Assembly: GCF_002091985.1 (NCBI RefSeq)
Contig: NZ_MKKX01000018.1
Location: forward strand, 312,501 to 376,500
Length of the DNA: 64,000 nt
Origin: Rhodococcus sp. 1163
GTDB lineage: Bacteria; Actinomycetota; Actinomycetes; Mycobacteriales; Mycobacteriaceae
Direction of reading: 5' to 3'
This document shows, in pieces, positions 34,284 through 44,327 of this stretch (position 1 is its first letter; every line of letters begins with the position of its first letter). The translations under genes were made by a program, and so were the position numbers. The notes under the pieces were generated by a model. The model saw only the letters and a list, made by a program, of their open reading frames with translations. It was not told where the DNA came from and did not search any database.

Positions 34284-34880
34284 ATGAACAAGGCCACGGA
34301 TCGCACCATCGATGCCGTAGGACCGCGGCTCAAGCAATTACGACAGCGCCGCGAGATCACGTTGATCGCTCTCGCCGAAGAGACAGGCATTTCAACCAGC
34401 ACGCTGTCCCGACTCGAAGCAGGACTTCGGCGCCCCACCCTCGAACAGCTGTTACCGCTGGCCCGCGCTTACGGCGTCACTCTGGATGAGCTTGTCGACG
34501 CCCCGCCCACCGGTGACCCCCGCATCAACATGCGCCCACTACCCACTGACGACGGCACCACCATCGTGCCTCTGTCGCGTCGACCTGGTGGTATTCAGGC
34601 CTACAAGTTCGTCCTCCCCGCCGGTCGTGACGACGCAACTCCTGTGCTACGCACGCACGAAGGTTTCGACTGGGCCTTCGTTCTCGACGGCAGATTACGG
34701 CTCGTCCTCGGCGAGCTCGATCTCATCCTCGAACCCGGCGAGGCCGCGGAGTTCGACACCAGGACCCCCCACTGGTTCGGCGCTACCAGCTCCGGCCCGG
34801 TGGAGTTTCTCAGTCTGGTCGGCAAGCAGGGCGAGCGCGCGCACGTCCGCGCCGCGCCGACGAAGGCGAGTTCAAAATAG
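34284..34880 (+). CDS. XRE family regulator with C-terminal cupin
   Basis: A 198-residue regulator with an N-terminal helix-turn-helix (LKQLRQRREITLIALAEETG, then ISTSTLSRLEAGLRRPTLEQLLPLARAYGV) and a C-terminal cupin domain (THEGFDWAFVLDGRLRLVLGELDLILEPGEAAEFDTRTPHWF). Cupin-XRE regulators sense small ligands. The start at 34284 was chosen because earlier in-frame codons lie in the promoter dyad. It probably controls the divergent methyltransferase. Confidence 0.88.
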   Translation: MNKATDRTIDAVGPRLKQLRQRREITLIALAEETGISTSTLSRLEAGLRRPTLEQLLPLARAYGVTLDELVDAPPTGDPRINMRPLPTDDGTTIVPLSRRPGGIQAYKFVLPAGRDDATPVLRTHEGFDWAFVLDGRLRLVLGELDLILEPGEAAEFDTRTPHWFGATSSGPVEFLSLVGKQGERAHVRAAPTKASSK

Positions 34881-34898
34881 GACGGCTCTTCGAAACTG

Positions 34899-36113
34899 TT
34901 ACGGATCGAACCGACGTCGGCGCGCGGCCCGAGCGGGAACGGTGAGAGAAGGCATGACCCTGATGATGAAGCGGTCGAAATGAGGAGCAGTGAATGCCAC
35001 ACCGCCACTGTCGAATTCGTACAACAGCCCTCGGTCCAACAACGATCGGCGGGTCTGCGAACACTGTGTAACCGTGCGGTCGAGCATTCGGGCGATATCG
35101 CTCTCGTGCTGCGGATCGGAACCGGCCTCGGCCATCGCCCGCAGATACGAGCGATCCAGATCAGTTGTCGGACCGAACTTTCTGGCGAAGAACGTGGCGT
35201 CGAGCGCCTTGCAATACTGCGCCGACGCGGCAGCAACATCCTGCGCGCTGATCGTGTTGCCGGCCTTGTTGGACCAGACCGCACCACCGAGTTCCTGCAG
35301 GAAGTAGGGGTACCGGCCGGTGAGTTCGACGGCGGCATCCAACGCGGCTTCCTCGAACTCCACTCCGAGTGCAGCCGCCGGTTCGCTCAGGACACGCCGG
35401 GAGTCTGCGTCCGTCAAGGCACCCAGGGCAGGGAACTCGAAGATCCGCTTGGCGTAGCGCTCGATCTCTTCGGTCAGGCCCGCGCGCGGTAAACCTGCCC
35501 CCACCAACGTAATCGGCAATTCACGCAGGAACGGTCGGTGAAATGCCGAGACCAATGCAGCGTATTGAGTCTGCGACAAGAGCTGGATTTCGTCGACTGC
35601 TATCACCACACCTCGCGAGTTCTCGAGTGCGGCGTCACCCATTGCCAAGATCACCTGAGTCAGGTCGGCGGCCAGATCACCACTGTCCGCTACTCCATCA
35701 GCGGTTGCGACGTCCCACTTGGCCATCATCGAGCCGTCTGCACCGCGTCCGAAGGACTGCAGGACCGCGGCTGCGCGAGTGGCAGCCTTGCCCCACCGTG
35801 AGCGGGGTGAGAGTCCGAGTAGTGCTCCACGCAATTCGAAGGTGAGTTGACGGCGAAACGCGTCGTCCTCGCGTTTGCTCACCTCGATATCGATGATCAC
35901 CCAGTTCCGTGCACGTGCCTTCTCCACGCAATCGCGCAACAGTGCCGTCTTGCCCACCCCGCGTAGCCCGACAACGAGCATCGAACGCATGGATCGTTGC
36001 CGCTCCAACCCGGTAAGCAACGCGTCGAACAAGCCTTGTTGTTGGGTTCGCCCGATCAACGCCTGCGGTCTTTCCCCCGCGCCAGGGGTGTACGGATTGC
36101 TTGTCCCCACCAT
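34899..36113 (-). CDS. AAA family ATPase with C-terminal winged helix
   Basis: A 404-residue protein with Walker A GLRGVGKTALL, Walker B VVIAVDEIQLL and a sensor-like region ITLVGAGLPRA. A helical lid and a C-terminal winged-helix-like region (SDIARMLDRTVTQCSQTRRSLLDRGLLYEF) follow. It resembles archaeal-type and actinobacterial orphan AAA_16 ATPases of unknown role. The ATG at 36111-36113, with a G-rich site before it, is favoured over one 11 codons upstream. No obvious partner gene is adjacent. Confidence 0.8.
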   Translation of the reverse strand: MVGTSNPYTPGAGERPQALIGRTQQQGLFDALLTGLERQRSMRSMLVVGLRGVGKTALLRDCVEKARARNWVIIDIEVSKREDDAFRRQLTFELRGALLGLSPRSRWGKAATRAAAVLQSFGRGADGSMMAKWDVATADGVADSGDLAADLTQVILAMGDAALENSRGVVIAVDEIQLLSQTQYAALVSAFHRPFLRELPITLVGAGLPRAGLTEEIERYAKRIFEFPALGALTDADSRRVLSEPAAALGVEFEEAALDAAVELTGRYPYFLQELGGAVWSNKAGNTISAQDVAAASAQYCKALDATFFARKFGPTTDLDRSYLRAMAEAGSDPQHESDIARMLDRTVTQCSQTRRSLLDRGLLYEFDSGGVAFTAPHFDRFIIRVMPSLTVPARAARRRRFDP

Positions 36114-36148
36114 GACGACGCCCCCCTCGAGTTCCCCCACCGACACGA

Positions 36149-36180
36149 GCGCACCCCGCTCCTCGCGGAACGGGGTGCGC
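36149..36180 (-). terminator. hairpin downstream of the 4CL-like ligase gene
   Basis: GCGCACCCCG and CGGGGTGCGC form a perfect 10-bp stem with a 12-nt loop, starting 21 bp after the ligase stop codon on the minus strand. It lies between the ligase and the AAA ATPase gene. Confidence 0.65.
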
Positions 36181-36200
36181 TTGTCTTCTACCTGCTGTTG

Positions 36201-37790
36201 CTACTTGCCCGATTCCGCGGCGCGAAGGTCTTTGCGCAGAATCTTGCCTGCCGCGGACTTCGGCACGATATCGATGAATTCGACCTTGCGCACCTTCTTG
36301 TGCGGCGATACGCGCTCGGCGACGAAGGCCATCACGCCGTCCGCGTCGATCTTCGCGTCGGCCTGCAGCACGACGAATGCCTTCGGAACCTCTTCGCCTG
36401 CTTCGTCGATGACTCCGATGACGGCCGCGTCGGCGATATCCGGGTGCGTCAGCAGTAGCGCTTCCAGCTCTGCGGGCGGCACCTGGTAGCCCTTGTACTT
36501 GATCAGTTCCTTCAGGCGATCGACGATGTACACGACGCCCTCGGCATCGACGACGGCGATGTCGCCGGTGTGCAGATAACCGTCGGCGTCAAGTGTTTCG
36601 GCTGTCGCCTCGGGGTTGTTGAGGTAACCGACCATGACGTTCGGGCCCTTGACCCACAGCTCGCCGGGCTCCGAGCGCCCCTCGGTCGGAAGAGCGATCT
36701 CTTCGAGTGTCCCCGGGTCGACGATCTTGTTGACGGTGTTCGCCAGCGGCAACCCGACCGAACTCAGCGGCATGTCGTCGCGGTCGAATGGAATGGCATG
36801 GCTGACGGGGCTGAGCTCGCTCATCCCGTAGCCCTGACGAACTCGCGTATTCAGACGCTTCGCGACGGCCTTGCCGAGCTCCTCGTCGAGCGGGGCAGCA
36901 CCGGAGAAGATGGTGTGCACGCTCGAGAGGTCGTACTGGTCCACCAGTGGATGCTTGGCCAGCGCCACGGCAACGGGTGGTGCGATGAAGAGGTAGGTGA
37001 GCTTGTTGTCCTGGATTATGCGCAGGAATTCGACGAGGTCGAATTTCGGCATCGTGACCAGACGAGCACGCAGTTTCAACGCGATGTTGAGCAGAACGGT
37101 CAGCCCGTAGATGTGGAAGAACGGCAGCAGTGCGAGGATCGCGTCGTCGGTGTCGATGCCGACGCGAGGCTCCATCTGGGCAACGTTCGCCACGAGGTTG
37201 CGGTGCGTCAGAATCACGCCCTTCGGGACACCGGTCGTGCCCGAGGAGTACGGCAGCACGGCGATATGTGTCGACGGATCGAACGACACCTCCGGCGCGG
37301 GCGCGCCCTGCGTGAGGAGGTCCCGCAGACTGGGGTGGCCCTCTGCACCGTCGAGAACGATGATGTGATCGTCCGCCATTCCGACCTTCTCGGCTGCGAC
37401 CTTGGCCTGCGGGTACAGCGGTGAGACGGTGAAGAGGAACTTCGCGCCGGAGCCGGTGAGCTGCTTGGCGATGTCCTCGGCCGTGTAGAGCGCGTTGATC
37501 GTCGTCGCGGTACCACCTGCGCGAAGAATGCCGTGCAACACCGAGGCGAACGCGGGGATGTTCGGCGAGTGCAGCGCTACGACGTCGCCGAGTTCGAGAC
37601 CGCGGGCTGCGAGGGCTCCGGCGATGCCGTCGATCTGCCCGATGAGAGCCTTGTAGGTGGTGACTGCTCCGGAGCTGCCGTCGACGAGCGCAGGCTTGTC
37701 GAGATCAGCCTCCGCGATGGACCCGAACAGATAGTCGTAGACACTGAGGTTCGGGATCTCGACATCGGGAAAGGGGCTGTTGAAGCTCAT
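36201..37790 (-). CDS. 4-coumarate--CoA ligase family AMP-binding protein
   Basis: A 529-residue adenylate-forming ligase of the 4CL-like group. Motif I is VLPYSSGTTGVPKGVILTHRN, with FFHIYGL, the QGYGMSELSPVSH motif, the GYLHTGDIAVVDAEGVVYIVDRLKELIKYKGYQV hinge and the PKSAAGKILRKDLR catalytic lysine segment. It probably activates aryl or branched acids to CoA thioesters. The ATG has AAGGAGA upstream. It lies at the right edge of the non-syntenic segment. Confidence 0.9.
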   Translation of the reverse strand: MSFNSPFPDVEIPNLSVYDYLFGSIAEADLDKPALVDGSSGAVTTYKALIGQIDGIAGALAARGLELGDVVALHSPNIPAFASVLHGILRAGGTATTINALYTAEDIAKQLTGSGAKFLFTVSPLYPQAKVAAEKVGMADDHIIVLDGAEGHPSLRDLLTQGAPAPEVSFDPSTHIAVLPYSSGTTGVPKGVILTHRNLVANVAQMEPRVGIDTDDAILALLPFFHIYGLTVLLNIALKLRARLVTMPKFDLVEFLRIIQDNKLTYLFIAPPVAVALAKHPLVDQYDLSSVHTIFSGAAPLDEELGKAVAKRLNTRVRQGYGMSELSPVSHAIPFDRDDMPLSSVGLPLANTVNKIVDPGTLEEIALPTEGRSEPGELWVKGPNVMVGYLNNPEATAETLDADGYLHTGDIAVVDAEGVVYIVDRLKELIKYKGYQVPPAELEALLLTHPDIADAAVIGVIDEAGEEVPKAFVVLQADAKIDADGVMAFVAERVSPHKKVRKVEFIDIVPKSAAGKILRKDLRAAESGK

Positions 37791-37893
37791 GGCTCTCCTT
37801 CGAACACGCTTACGGCAGATGCTCGAAATCCTACAGTGAACCCCGTCACAACGGGTGATAGACCCATTCGAAACCGACTGTCGGCCACACCGA

Positions 37894-38376
37894 TCAGTCG
37901 TCGATGAGATGCTCGAACGCTGCCAGATTGGTCAACGGTTCTCCACGCGAAACACGCCATGCCCATTCACGTTTGATGGATTCGGCGAAACCGAGTTCGA
38001 GCAGAACATTGAAGTCACCGTCGGCAGCCTCGAGAATTTGGCCCAGCACTCGGTCGATCTCGTCCCCGGTCACCGCGTGCAGCGACATTCCACCGACGAG
38101 GTAGATGTCGCCTACTTTGTCGATCGTGTAGTGAACTCCGTACATTCTCCGGTTGCGTCGGAGGAGGTACTTGTAGACGCCTTCGAAGTTCTCGTCGGGC
38201 TTGCGGCACACGAATGCCTCGATGCGAACACCGTGACGACCGACAGTGAGCATCGTCGCGGTCTTGAGCTTGCGCTCCCCCGGCAACTCGACGATGAAGG
38301 AATTGTCGTTCTTGCGTTGATATTCGAGTCCGCGCTCGGTCAAGACCTCGTCGATGAGAGTGATCGTGTCGCTCAT
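37894..38376 (-). CDS. YbjN domain-containing protein (Rv0487-like)
   Basis: A 160-residue protein of the YbjN/type III secretion chaperone-like fold. It has [33 protein letters not shown], then [42 protein letters not shown]. The ATG overlaps the mshA stop (ATGA), the same conserved pair as Rv0486-Rv0487. The function is unknown. Gene order identity with mycobacteria resumes here. Confidence 0.85.
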   Translation of the reverse strand: MSDTITLIDEVLTERGLEYQRKNDNSFIVELPGERKLKTATMLTVGRHGVRIEAFVCRKPDENFEGVYKYLLRRNRRMYGVHYTIDKVGDIYLVGGMSLHAVTGDEIDRVLGQILEAADGDFNVLLELGFAESIKREWAWRVSRGEPLTNLAAFEHLIDD

Positions 38377-39716
38377 GCCGTGACGGCTCCTGTTCGTCGT
38401 AGTTTCCAGAGTCCCCGTGATCGGCGCGGCGAGAATTCACTCGGCGCTTCATGGCGATCGAAGTGGAACTTGGCGGCCCGGTAGCTCTCCATGAGGCCTT
38501 CGGCGGTGCGCTCCCACGAGAAGTCTGCGGCGTGAATCGGCGCGGCAGATGCCATGCGCGCGAGCGCAGTACGGTCGCGCAGCATGTTTCCCAATGCAGT
38601 AGCCCAGTCCTCGGTGCGGTGACCCTGTACCAACACACCGGTCTCGCCCGATCGGACCGCGACACCGAGACCGCCTACATCGGCGGCAATCACCGGGGTT
38701 CCGCATGCTTGCGCTTCGATGGCAACCAATCCGAACGATTCGTTGTAACTCGGAACGGCTACCACATCAGCGGCGCGATAGATCTGCGCGAGCTTCTCCG
38801 AACGCTGTGGCGGCAGAAACGTCACACGCGCCGAAATGCCCAGTACAGCAGCAAGTTCGATGAGACTGTCGGGCCGGTCCAGACCGCTACCCGACGGTCC
38901 ACCGACCACGAGAATTCGAAGCGGCACACCCGGGTCACGTGCGAGAAGCTCGGCGGCTGCCCGGAGCAGCACGTCGGGTGCTTTGAGCGGTTGGATCCTG
39001 CCGACGAACGCGACGACAGTCTCGCTCGGGTCGATTCCGAACTCTGCGCGGGCTGCCTTTTTGTCATCTGGTCGGTACCTGCTCAGATCGGCGCCGGGCG
39101 CAACGACGTCGATCGAATCCGGTGATGCCCCGTAGATGTCGATGAGCTGCTGGGCCTCTCCCGAGGTGTTGGCGATCAACCGATCAGCCTCGGCCACGAC
39201 CTGTTGTTCACCGATCTGCCGGGCTGCTGGTTCCGGTGAGTCACCAGCGGCCATCGATGCGTTCTTGACGGCGGCGAGCGTATGAGCGGTATGCACCAAC
39301 GGCACACCCCATCGGTCGCGCGCAAGCCAACCGACTTGTCCGGATAGCCAGTAGTGGGAGTGAACGAGGTCGTAGTACCCGATGTCGTGACGCGCTTCTT
39401 CGCGAAGTACACCTGCCGCGAATGCGCACAACTGGGTCGGCAGATCCTGCTTGTCCAGGCCCTCGAACGGCCCGGCCACGATGTTGCGCACCAGAACACC
39501 TGGTGCTGCCTCGGTGACAGGTTCGTCGGCCGAGGACGTCGCCCGGGTGAAGATCTCCACCTCGACGCCGCGCTTGGCCAGCTCTTTGGCGCTCTGAAGC
39601 ACATAGACATTCATGCCACCGGCATCACCCATGCCGGGCTGTGCCAGTGGAGAGGTATGCAGTGACAGCACCGCAACCCGGTTCAACTGGCGACCACTCA
39701 CCGTTCCAGTTTGCAC
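38373..39716 (-). CDS. mshA: D-inositol-3-phosphate glycosyltransferase (mycothiol synthesis)
   Basis: A 447-residue GT4 glycosyltransferase that joins GlcNAc from UDP-GlcNAc to inositol-3-phosphate, the first step of mycothiol. Motifs include [67 protein letters not shown] and [29 protein letters not shown] with the C-terminal EX7E. The start was placed at a GTG (39714-39716); a GTG at 39701 and further upstream codons are possible, since the N-terminus is not conserved. Confidence 0.94.
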   Translation of the reverse strand: MQTGTVSGRQLNRVAVLSLHTSPLAQPGMGDAGGMNVYVLQSAKELAKRGVEVEIFTRATSSADEPVTEAAPGVLVRNIVAGPFEGLDKQDLPTQLCAFAAGVLREEARHDIGYYDLVHSHYWLSGQVGWLARDRWGVPLVHTAHTLAAVKNASMAAGDSPEPAARQIGEQQVVAEADRLIANTSGEAQQLIDIYGASPDSIDVVAPGADLSRYRPDDKKAARAEFGIDPSETVVAFVGRIQPLKAPDVLLRAAAELLARDPGVPLRILVVGGPSGSGLDRPDSLIELAAVLGISARVTFLPPQRSEKLAQIYRAADVVAVPSYNESFGLVAIEAQACGTPVIAADVGGLGVAVRSGETGVLVQGHRTEDWATALGNMLRDRTALARMASAAPIHAADFSWERTAEGLMESYRAAKFHFDRHEAPSEFSPRRSRGLWKLRRTGAVTA

Positions 39717-39735
39717 TCCCCCACAGTACGGACGT

Positions 39736-40578
39736 TCACAGACCCTCGATGAAGGCCCCGACCTCCGCCACGAAACGAGCAGGGTCGGTAACGAACGGAC
39801 CGTGGTCGACACCCTCCCAATACGACTCGGTGACCTTCGGGATCAACGATGCAGCGTGTCGTCCGGACGAGACGTCGACGACCGTATCGGCGGTTCCGTG
39901 CAGGACGAGGGCCGGCACCCCGAGGCTGCTCAGAAGATCATCGTGGGAGGCCGTCCGGTCGAACAATGCGGCCCGGACGCGAGGGGGTGTCGCGAGAGTG
40001 AGCCCGAAGAGTTGCTGTGCCTGCGCTCCCTTCCCCTCGACCGGGCCGGTGAGTGCATTACCGAAGCTACCGAGTGCGCGAATGGCGACGCTCGGCACCT
40101 CCGACATCGCATCTGGGATCGCCGCGCGCATCGAACTCCCGACCTTTCCGCCGGCTTCCCCTCGGCCGATACCGGTGATCGCGCCCACGAGGACGACCCC
40201 CGCCGTCGCCTCGCTCCCGTGTTCGGCGAGGTAGTCGCAGATCACGAGACCGCCGTAGGACCAGCCGAGTAGAACGGCATTCGCCGCTACTGCCTCCGCG
40301 GTGAGGACTGCGTGGACGTCACCCGCCCAATTGAGGGGGTCCGCGTAACCGTCGGCGGGCGCGTCCGAATACCCATGTCCGCGCAGATCCACGGCAATCA
40401 ACCGATACGAGTCGGCCAACCCGTTCAACACGCCCTCACCCCAGCACGCCGAGGACTGCGCCCAGCCGTGCAGCAATATCAACGGCCGAGCGGCAGGATC
40501 ACCGGAAACTCGGTAGACGATGTTGGTGCCGTCGATGCTGCATGCCTGCCGAACCTCACTCGTTGCCATGGCGCCCAT
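39736..40578 (-). CDS. alpha/beta-fold hydrolase
   Basis: A 280-residue hydrolase. It has the oxyanion motif [14 protein letters not shown], the nucleophile elbow GWSYGG (Ser), a catalytic acid in [12 protein letters not shown] and the histidine in EGVDHGPFV. Similar to chloroperoxidase/esterase-type hydrolases. The substrate is unknown. Two near starts are possible (40578 or 40569). It lies 45 bp downstream of the ROK gene in the same direction and 19 bp upstream of mshA. Confidence 0.85.
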   Translation of the reverse strand: MGAMATSEVRQACSIDGTNIVYRVSGDPAARPLILLHGWAQSSACWGEGVLNGLADSYRLIAVDLRGHGYSDAPADGYADPLNWAGDVHAVLTAEAVAANAVLLGWSYGGLVICDYLAEHGSEATAGVVLVGAITGIGRGEAGGKVGSSMRAAIPDAMSEVPSVAIRALGSFGNALTGPVEGKGAQAQQLFGLTLATPPRVRAALFDRTASHDDLLSSLGVPALVLHGTADTVVDVSSGRHAASLIPKVTESYWEGVDHGPFVTDPARFVAEVGAFIEGL

Positions 40579-40623
40579 TGTCGCCGAGAGCAGGGCCCGA
40601 CTCGGCAGCGGCCCAACGCCCGT

Positions 40624-41919
40624 TCAGGCTGCGGCCCGACGCATGGAGGCGAGCGGATCGGAGTACACCGAACTGAGCGAGACCACTGCTGCCGCGAACT
40701 CTTGAACCTTGCTGCCGAAGCCGGTGATGCGAATGTCCCTACGCGGCAACGTCGATGATCGCGAGAACGCCGATGCGACGTGTGGGATTCCGGCGGGATA
40801 CTCAGTGAAAGCCTGGCCACCGAGCAAAACCCGATCCGGGTTGAAGAGATCACGCAACAACCCGACGGTCTTGCCGAGCGCCTGCGCTCGCTCGGTCAGC
40901 ACCTCCTGCGCTCCGAGCGATCCGTTCTGTGCGAGTTGATGCAGCGTCGCAACCGACCGGCGTGGCTCGGCCGCCGTCAACACACCTCGCTCGACGGCCG
41001 CCGCTACGACGGCTCGGTCGCTGACGGTGGCTTCGAGGCATCCGCGACTGCCGCAGAAGCACTGCGCATTCGATCCGGTCGGCACATGTGCGATCGATCC
41101 CGGGCCGGTCGACGGAGTGTGGACGCGTCCGTCGATGGTCAGCGCGATTCCAGCGGTTTCACGGGCGTAGAAGTACAGACTCGTTCCGGTCGTGACCTCG
41201 GCGGTCCGCACCGGCGCCAGCAACAGCTCCGATGCGGCCATGGCTTCGACGTGCCCTGACACGGACACCGGAAGCCCCAACCCCCCACCGATGATCGTCC
41301 CGACCTGAGCGCCTTCCCAACCCAGTCGTGGATGATCGACCGAGCCGGTCGCCGTATCGACGCGACCACCCACGGCAACTCCCACCCAGAGTGGGGTGCG
41401 GCGATGCCACCGCGCGGCGAAAGCACCTGCGCTACGGGTGATGGACGCAAGTGCAGCCGGCGCCGACCCTGGAGGCGTCGAGATCTCGACAGCGCCGAGA
41501 ATGCGACCACGCAAGTCGCTGATGACGACTTTGGTGACCACGGCACCGATGTGAATTCCGATGGTGGCGTATGGCTCGTGGTTGATCTCGAACGGTATCC
41601 GCGGACGTCCGACGGCACCGGAGGCGGTGAGGTCTGCTCGTTCACGAAGAAGTCCGACGCCAAGCAGTGCGGATACTTGCCGGTTGACGGTTGCGATGCT
41701 CAATCCTGTTGCACGAGCGGCACTATCGCGTGAGATCGGACCTTCCGCGGAAGCGACACGAAGGACCGATGCAGCGGGGTTGTCCGCGATCCGAAGATCC
41801 GGAGCAACGACCTGCACACCCGTCCTCGGCGGTGCGGGCGAACGCACGAGTGTGGGAGTGGATCGAGCGTTGCGCCGCAATGGAATCGGCGGCGAGGTAG
41901 GCAAAATAGCGATAGCCAC
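40624..41919 (-). CDS. ROK family transcriptional regulator (Rv0485-like)
   Basis: A 431-residue regulator with an N-terminal winged helix (ISRDSAARATGLSIATVNRQVSALL) and a ROK fold (IGIHIGAVVTKVVISDLRGRIL). The kinase phosphate-binding aspartate motif is absent. The ROK zinc motif CFCGSRGCLE is present. It fits a sugar-sensing repressor/activator without kinase activity. Position next to mshA and the SDR matches Rv0485. It starts with GTG. Confidence 0.85.
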   Translation of the reverse strand: MAIAILPTSPPIPLRRNARSTPTLVRSPAPPRTGVQVVAPDLRIADNPAASVLRVASAEGPISRDSAARATGLSIATVNRQVSALLGVGLLRERADLTASGAVGRPRIPFEINHEPYATIGIHIGAVVTKVVISDLRGRILGAVEISTPPGSAPAALASITRSAGAFAARWHRRTPLWVGVAVGGRVDTATGSVDHPRLGWEGAQVGTIIGGGLGLPVSVSGHVEAMAASELLLAPVRTAEVTTGTSLYFYARETAGIALTIDGRVHTPSTGPGSIAHVPTGSNAQCFCGSRGCLEATVSDRAVVAAAVERGVLTAAEPRRSVATLHQLAQNGSLGAQEVLTERAQALGKTVGLLRDLFNPDRVLLGGQAFTEYPAGIPHVASAFSRSSTLPRRDIRITGFGSKVQEFAAAVVSLSSVYSDPLASMRRAAA

Positions 41920-42221
41920 AGTGTTCGGTCCTCAGCAGTAGACCCGTCTTCGCGAGACAGGTGGTGCATGAAACTCGAGGCAGAAAACACGCAATACGAC
42001 GCGATTCAGCCCGGCGAGTGCGGAAACTAGCGGGAGGTTCCGAGACCGGGACAACACAGTTCCCTGGGAAGTGGCAGCCGAGAACCCAGGGCGGCGGTCA
42101 CATAGGTGACCCGCAATGCATGGGTGAGGCTTGCGGACATGTGGGCAAAATTAGCACTGCACGGCCACTTCACCAATCCCGGGTCCCGTATGCAGGCGAA
42201 ATCGGCGTCTAGAATCGATGC
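41920..42221. promoter_or_regulatory. 302-bp divergent intergenic region with two dyads
   Basis: No gene is seen. It holds a perfect dyad GGTCAC-ATAG-GTGACC (42097-42112) and a looser one CCCTGGG (42063-42069) / CCCAGGG (42086-42092). Both lie between the ROK regulator and the divergent SDR gene and are candidate sites for the ROK protein. Confidence 0.5.
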
Positions 42222-42977
42222 ATGACATTGTCCGAACACATTTCGCCCGACGCTCGCATCGCCGTCGTCACCGGCGCAAGCTCGGGAATCGGCGAAGCCA
42301 CTGCTCGCCAACTCGCCGCCCAGGGATACCACGTCGTCATTGGGGCACGTCGCCTCGACCGACTCGAAGCGGTTGCCGACGAAATCGGCGGCACCGCACT
42401 GGAACTCGATGTGACAGACGAGGATTCGGTGGCCGCGTTCACCGCAGTCATCCCCAGGGTTCACGTGCTGATCAACAATGCCGGCGGCGCCAAAGGTCTG
42501 GCACCTGTCATCGATGCCGACCTCGAGGACTGGCGCTGGATGTGGGAGACCAACGTTCTGGGGACCCTGCGCATCACCAAGGCGCTACTGCCCAAGTTGA
42601 TCGAATCCGGCGACGGACTCGTGGTGACCATCACCTCGGTTGCGGCCTTCGAGGCGTACGACAACGGATCGGGATACACCTCGGCCAAGCACGCACAGGC
42701 GGTCCTGCATCGCACGCTGCGCGGCGAACTGCTGGGCCAACCCGTCCGCCTGACCGAGGTCGCACCGGGTGCGGTCGAGACCGAGTTTTCGCTGGTGCGA
42801 TTCGATGGTGACGAGGCCAAGGCCGACGCGGTGTACCAGGGAATCACCCCGCTCGTTGCGCAGGACATCGCCGAGGTGATCGGCTTCGTGGCGTCGCGTC
42901 CGTCTCATGTGAATCTGGACCAGATCATCATCAAACCCCGTGATCAAGCGGGTCCTGGACGCTTTTCACGCACGTAG
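42222..42977 (+). CDS. short-chain dehydrogenase/reductase (Rv0484c-like)
   Basis: A 251-residue classical SDR. It has the cofactor motif VVTGASSGIGEATARQLA, NNAGGAKGLAPV, and catalytic Ser/Tyr/Lys in TITSVAAFEAYDNGSGYTSAKHA (YTSAK). The Rossmann Arg after strand 2 (GARRLDRLE) suggests NADP(H). The substrate is unknown. It corresponds to Rv0484c by position and is convergent with the transpeptidase gene. Confidence 0.9.
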   Translation: MTLSEHISPDARIAVVTGASSGIGEATARQLAAQGYHVVIGARRLDRLEAVADEIGGTALELDVTDEDSVAAFTAVIPRVHVLINNAGGAKGLAPVIDADLEDWRWMWETNVLGTLRITKALLPKLIESGDGLVVTITSVAAFEAYDNGSGYTSAKHAQAVLHRTLRGELLGQPVRLTEVAPGAVETEFSLVRFDGDEAKADAVYQGITPLVAQDIAEVIGFVASRPSHVNLDQIIIKPRDQAGPGRFSRT

Positions 42978-43000
42978 CCCTCCCTAGCCGGGCCCGGTAG

Positions 43001-44302
43001 CTAGCTTGCCGGGACCGGCGCCGGAACTGCTGCTCCGACGGGCAATTCGGACATCGACTGCCACGTCGGCCAGTCGATAGCCCAGTCGTACAGGTCTCCG
43101 TCCGCGGCGGAGAGGTCGATGCGCGTACCCGTGACCTCCACCGGGTCGCCGTACATCGCCGTAGCGAAGTATTGCTGAGCATCGGCGTCCGAGAGGTTGA
43201 TGCAGCCGTTGGTGACGTTGGATGCGCCCTGAACTCCAGTGGTCAGCGGGTTGGCGTGAATGAACTCGCCGTTGTTGGAAATCCGCACTGCCCAGCGTTC
43301 GCGCACGTTCTCGTAGAACGGCGGATTCGACATGAGAAAGTCCTCGTGCTTCTCGGTCACCACATGGATACCGCTGCGCGTCACATTGCGTTCTTCGTCG
43401 CCCTCGCCGTAGCTGACGGGAATGTCCATGATGGTCTCACCGTCACGGACGACCTGCATGCGGTGACTGGCGGCATCGGCTTTCACCACCTGACTGCGCC
43501 CGACAGTGAAGTCGATGGACACATCGTCGGCGCCGTACGCGCCGTCGCCGTAATCCAAGCCGTACAGTTTTGCCTCGACCGATACGGCGGTGCCGGGCGC
43601 CCAGTAGTTCGTCGGACGCCAGTGCACGCGCGAGCCGTTGTCATCGGGGAACCAGGCCCAGGCACCGGGCGTCGGCGGGTTGGTCGTGACCGTCAATGCC
43701 TTCTCGACCGCGGCCTTGTTCTCGATCGCCGAATCGAACTGCAGAATGACCGGCGCCGCGATGCCCACCTCTTGGCCGTCACCGATGTTGGTGCTGACCG
43801 AAGTACGACTGTCGGGCTCGACCGTGGTGAAGCCTGCCTCGACGGCGACGGACTTATCGTCGGTGCCGACGGCAGTGCCCGCCCAGCTGTAGGTGATGCC
43901 GTATCCGAGCGGCTCGGTGACGGCATAGGACGTCTTGTCCGGCGCAAGGACACCTTGAACTACTTTGCCGTCTTCGTTGGTGAGCGTGACCTCGCCCAGC
44001 GTCCCGTTCTTCACCGACACCGAAATCGGCGCGATAGGACTGACGTCCTCGGCACCGTCGGCGGGAGTCGAGGATACTTCGGCGACGGGAGCCGCCTCGG
44101 CTGCCGGCGCTCCGTTGGAGGAGCCCGCGTCGTTACCGCCTATGGTGCAGCCCGAAACCAATGCCGCCAATGCTGCGAAAACCGTGATCAACCACAGCAA
44201 TCGCGTTCGATTTGTCCGTTCTACCTGCGTATGCACGCTTTCCAACGTACCCGCGGAAATCGCGGTCCGACCTATCCGAGCCGCCGGTGCGGCCAGATTC
44301 AC
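43001..44302 (-). CDS. L,D-transpeptidase lipoprotein (LprQ/LdtMt5-like)
   Basis: A 433-residue cell-wall enzyme. It has a lipoprotein signal ([20 protein letters not shown]), two Ig-like domains ([21 protein letters not shown] and [18 protein letters not shown]), then a YkuD domain with the histidine in [10 protein letters not shown] and the catalytic cysteine in [14 protein letters not shown]. It forms 3-3 cross-links in peptidoglycan on the outside of the membrane. A GTG at 44236 ([16 protein letters not shown]) is a likely shorter start because it leaves a normal signal peptide. Confidence 0.92.
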   Translation of the reverse strand: MNLAAPAARIGRTAISAGTLESVHTQVERTNRTRLLWLITVFAALAALVSGCTIGGNDAGSSNGAPAAEAAPVAEVSSTPADGAEDVSPIAPISVSVKNGTLGEVTLTNEDGKVVQGVLAPDKTSYAVTEPLGYGITYSWAGTAVGTDDKSVAVEAGFTTVEPDSRTSVSTNIGDGQEVGIAAPVILQFDSAIENKAAVEKALTVTTNPPTPGAWAWFPDDNGSRVHWRPTNYWAPGTAVSVEAKLYGLDYGDGAYGADDVSIDFTVGRSQVVKADAASHRMQVVRDGETIMDIPVSYGEGDEERNVTRSGIHVVTEKHEDFLMSNPPFYENVRERWAVRISNNGEFIHANPLTTGVQGASNVTNGCINLSDADAQQYFATAMYGDPVEVTGTRIDLSAADGDLYDWAIDWPTWQSMSELPVGAAVPAPVPAS

Positions 44303-44327
44303 ATCGAATTCACTTCGGCCCGAACCG

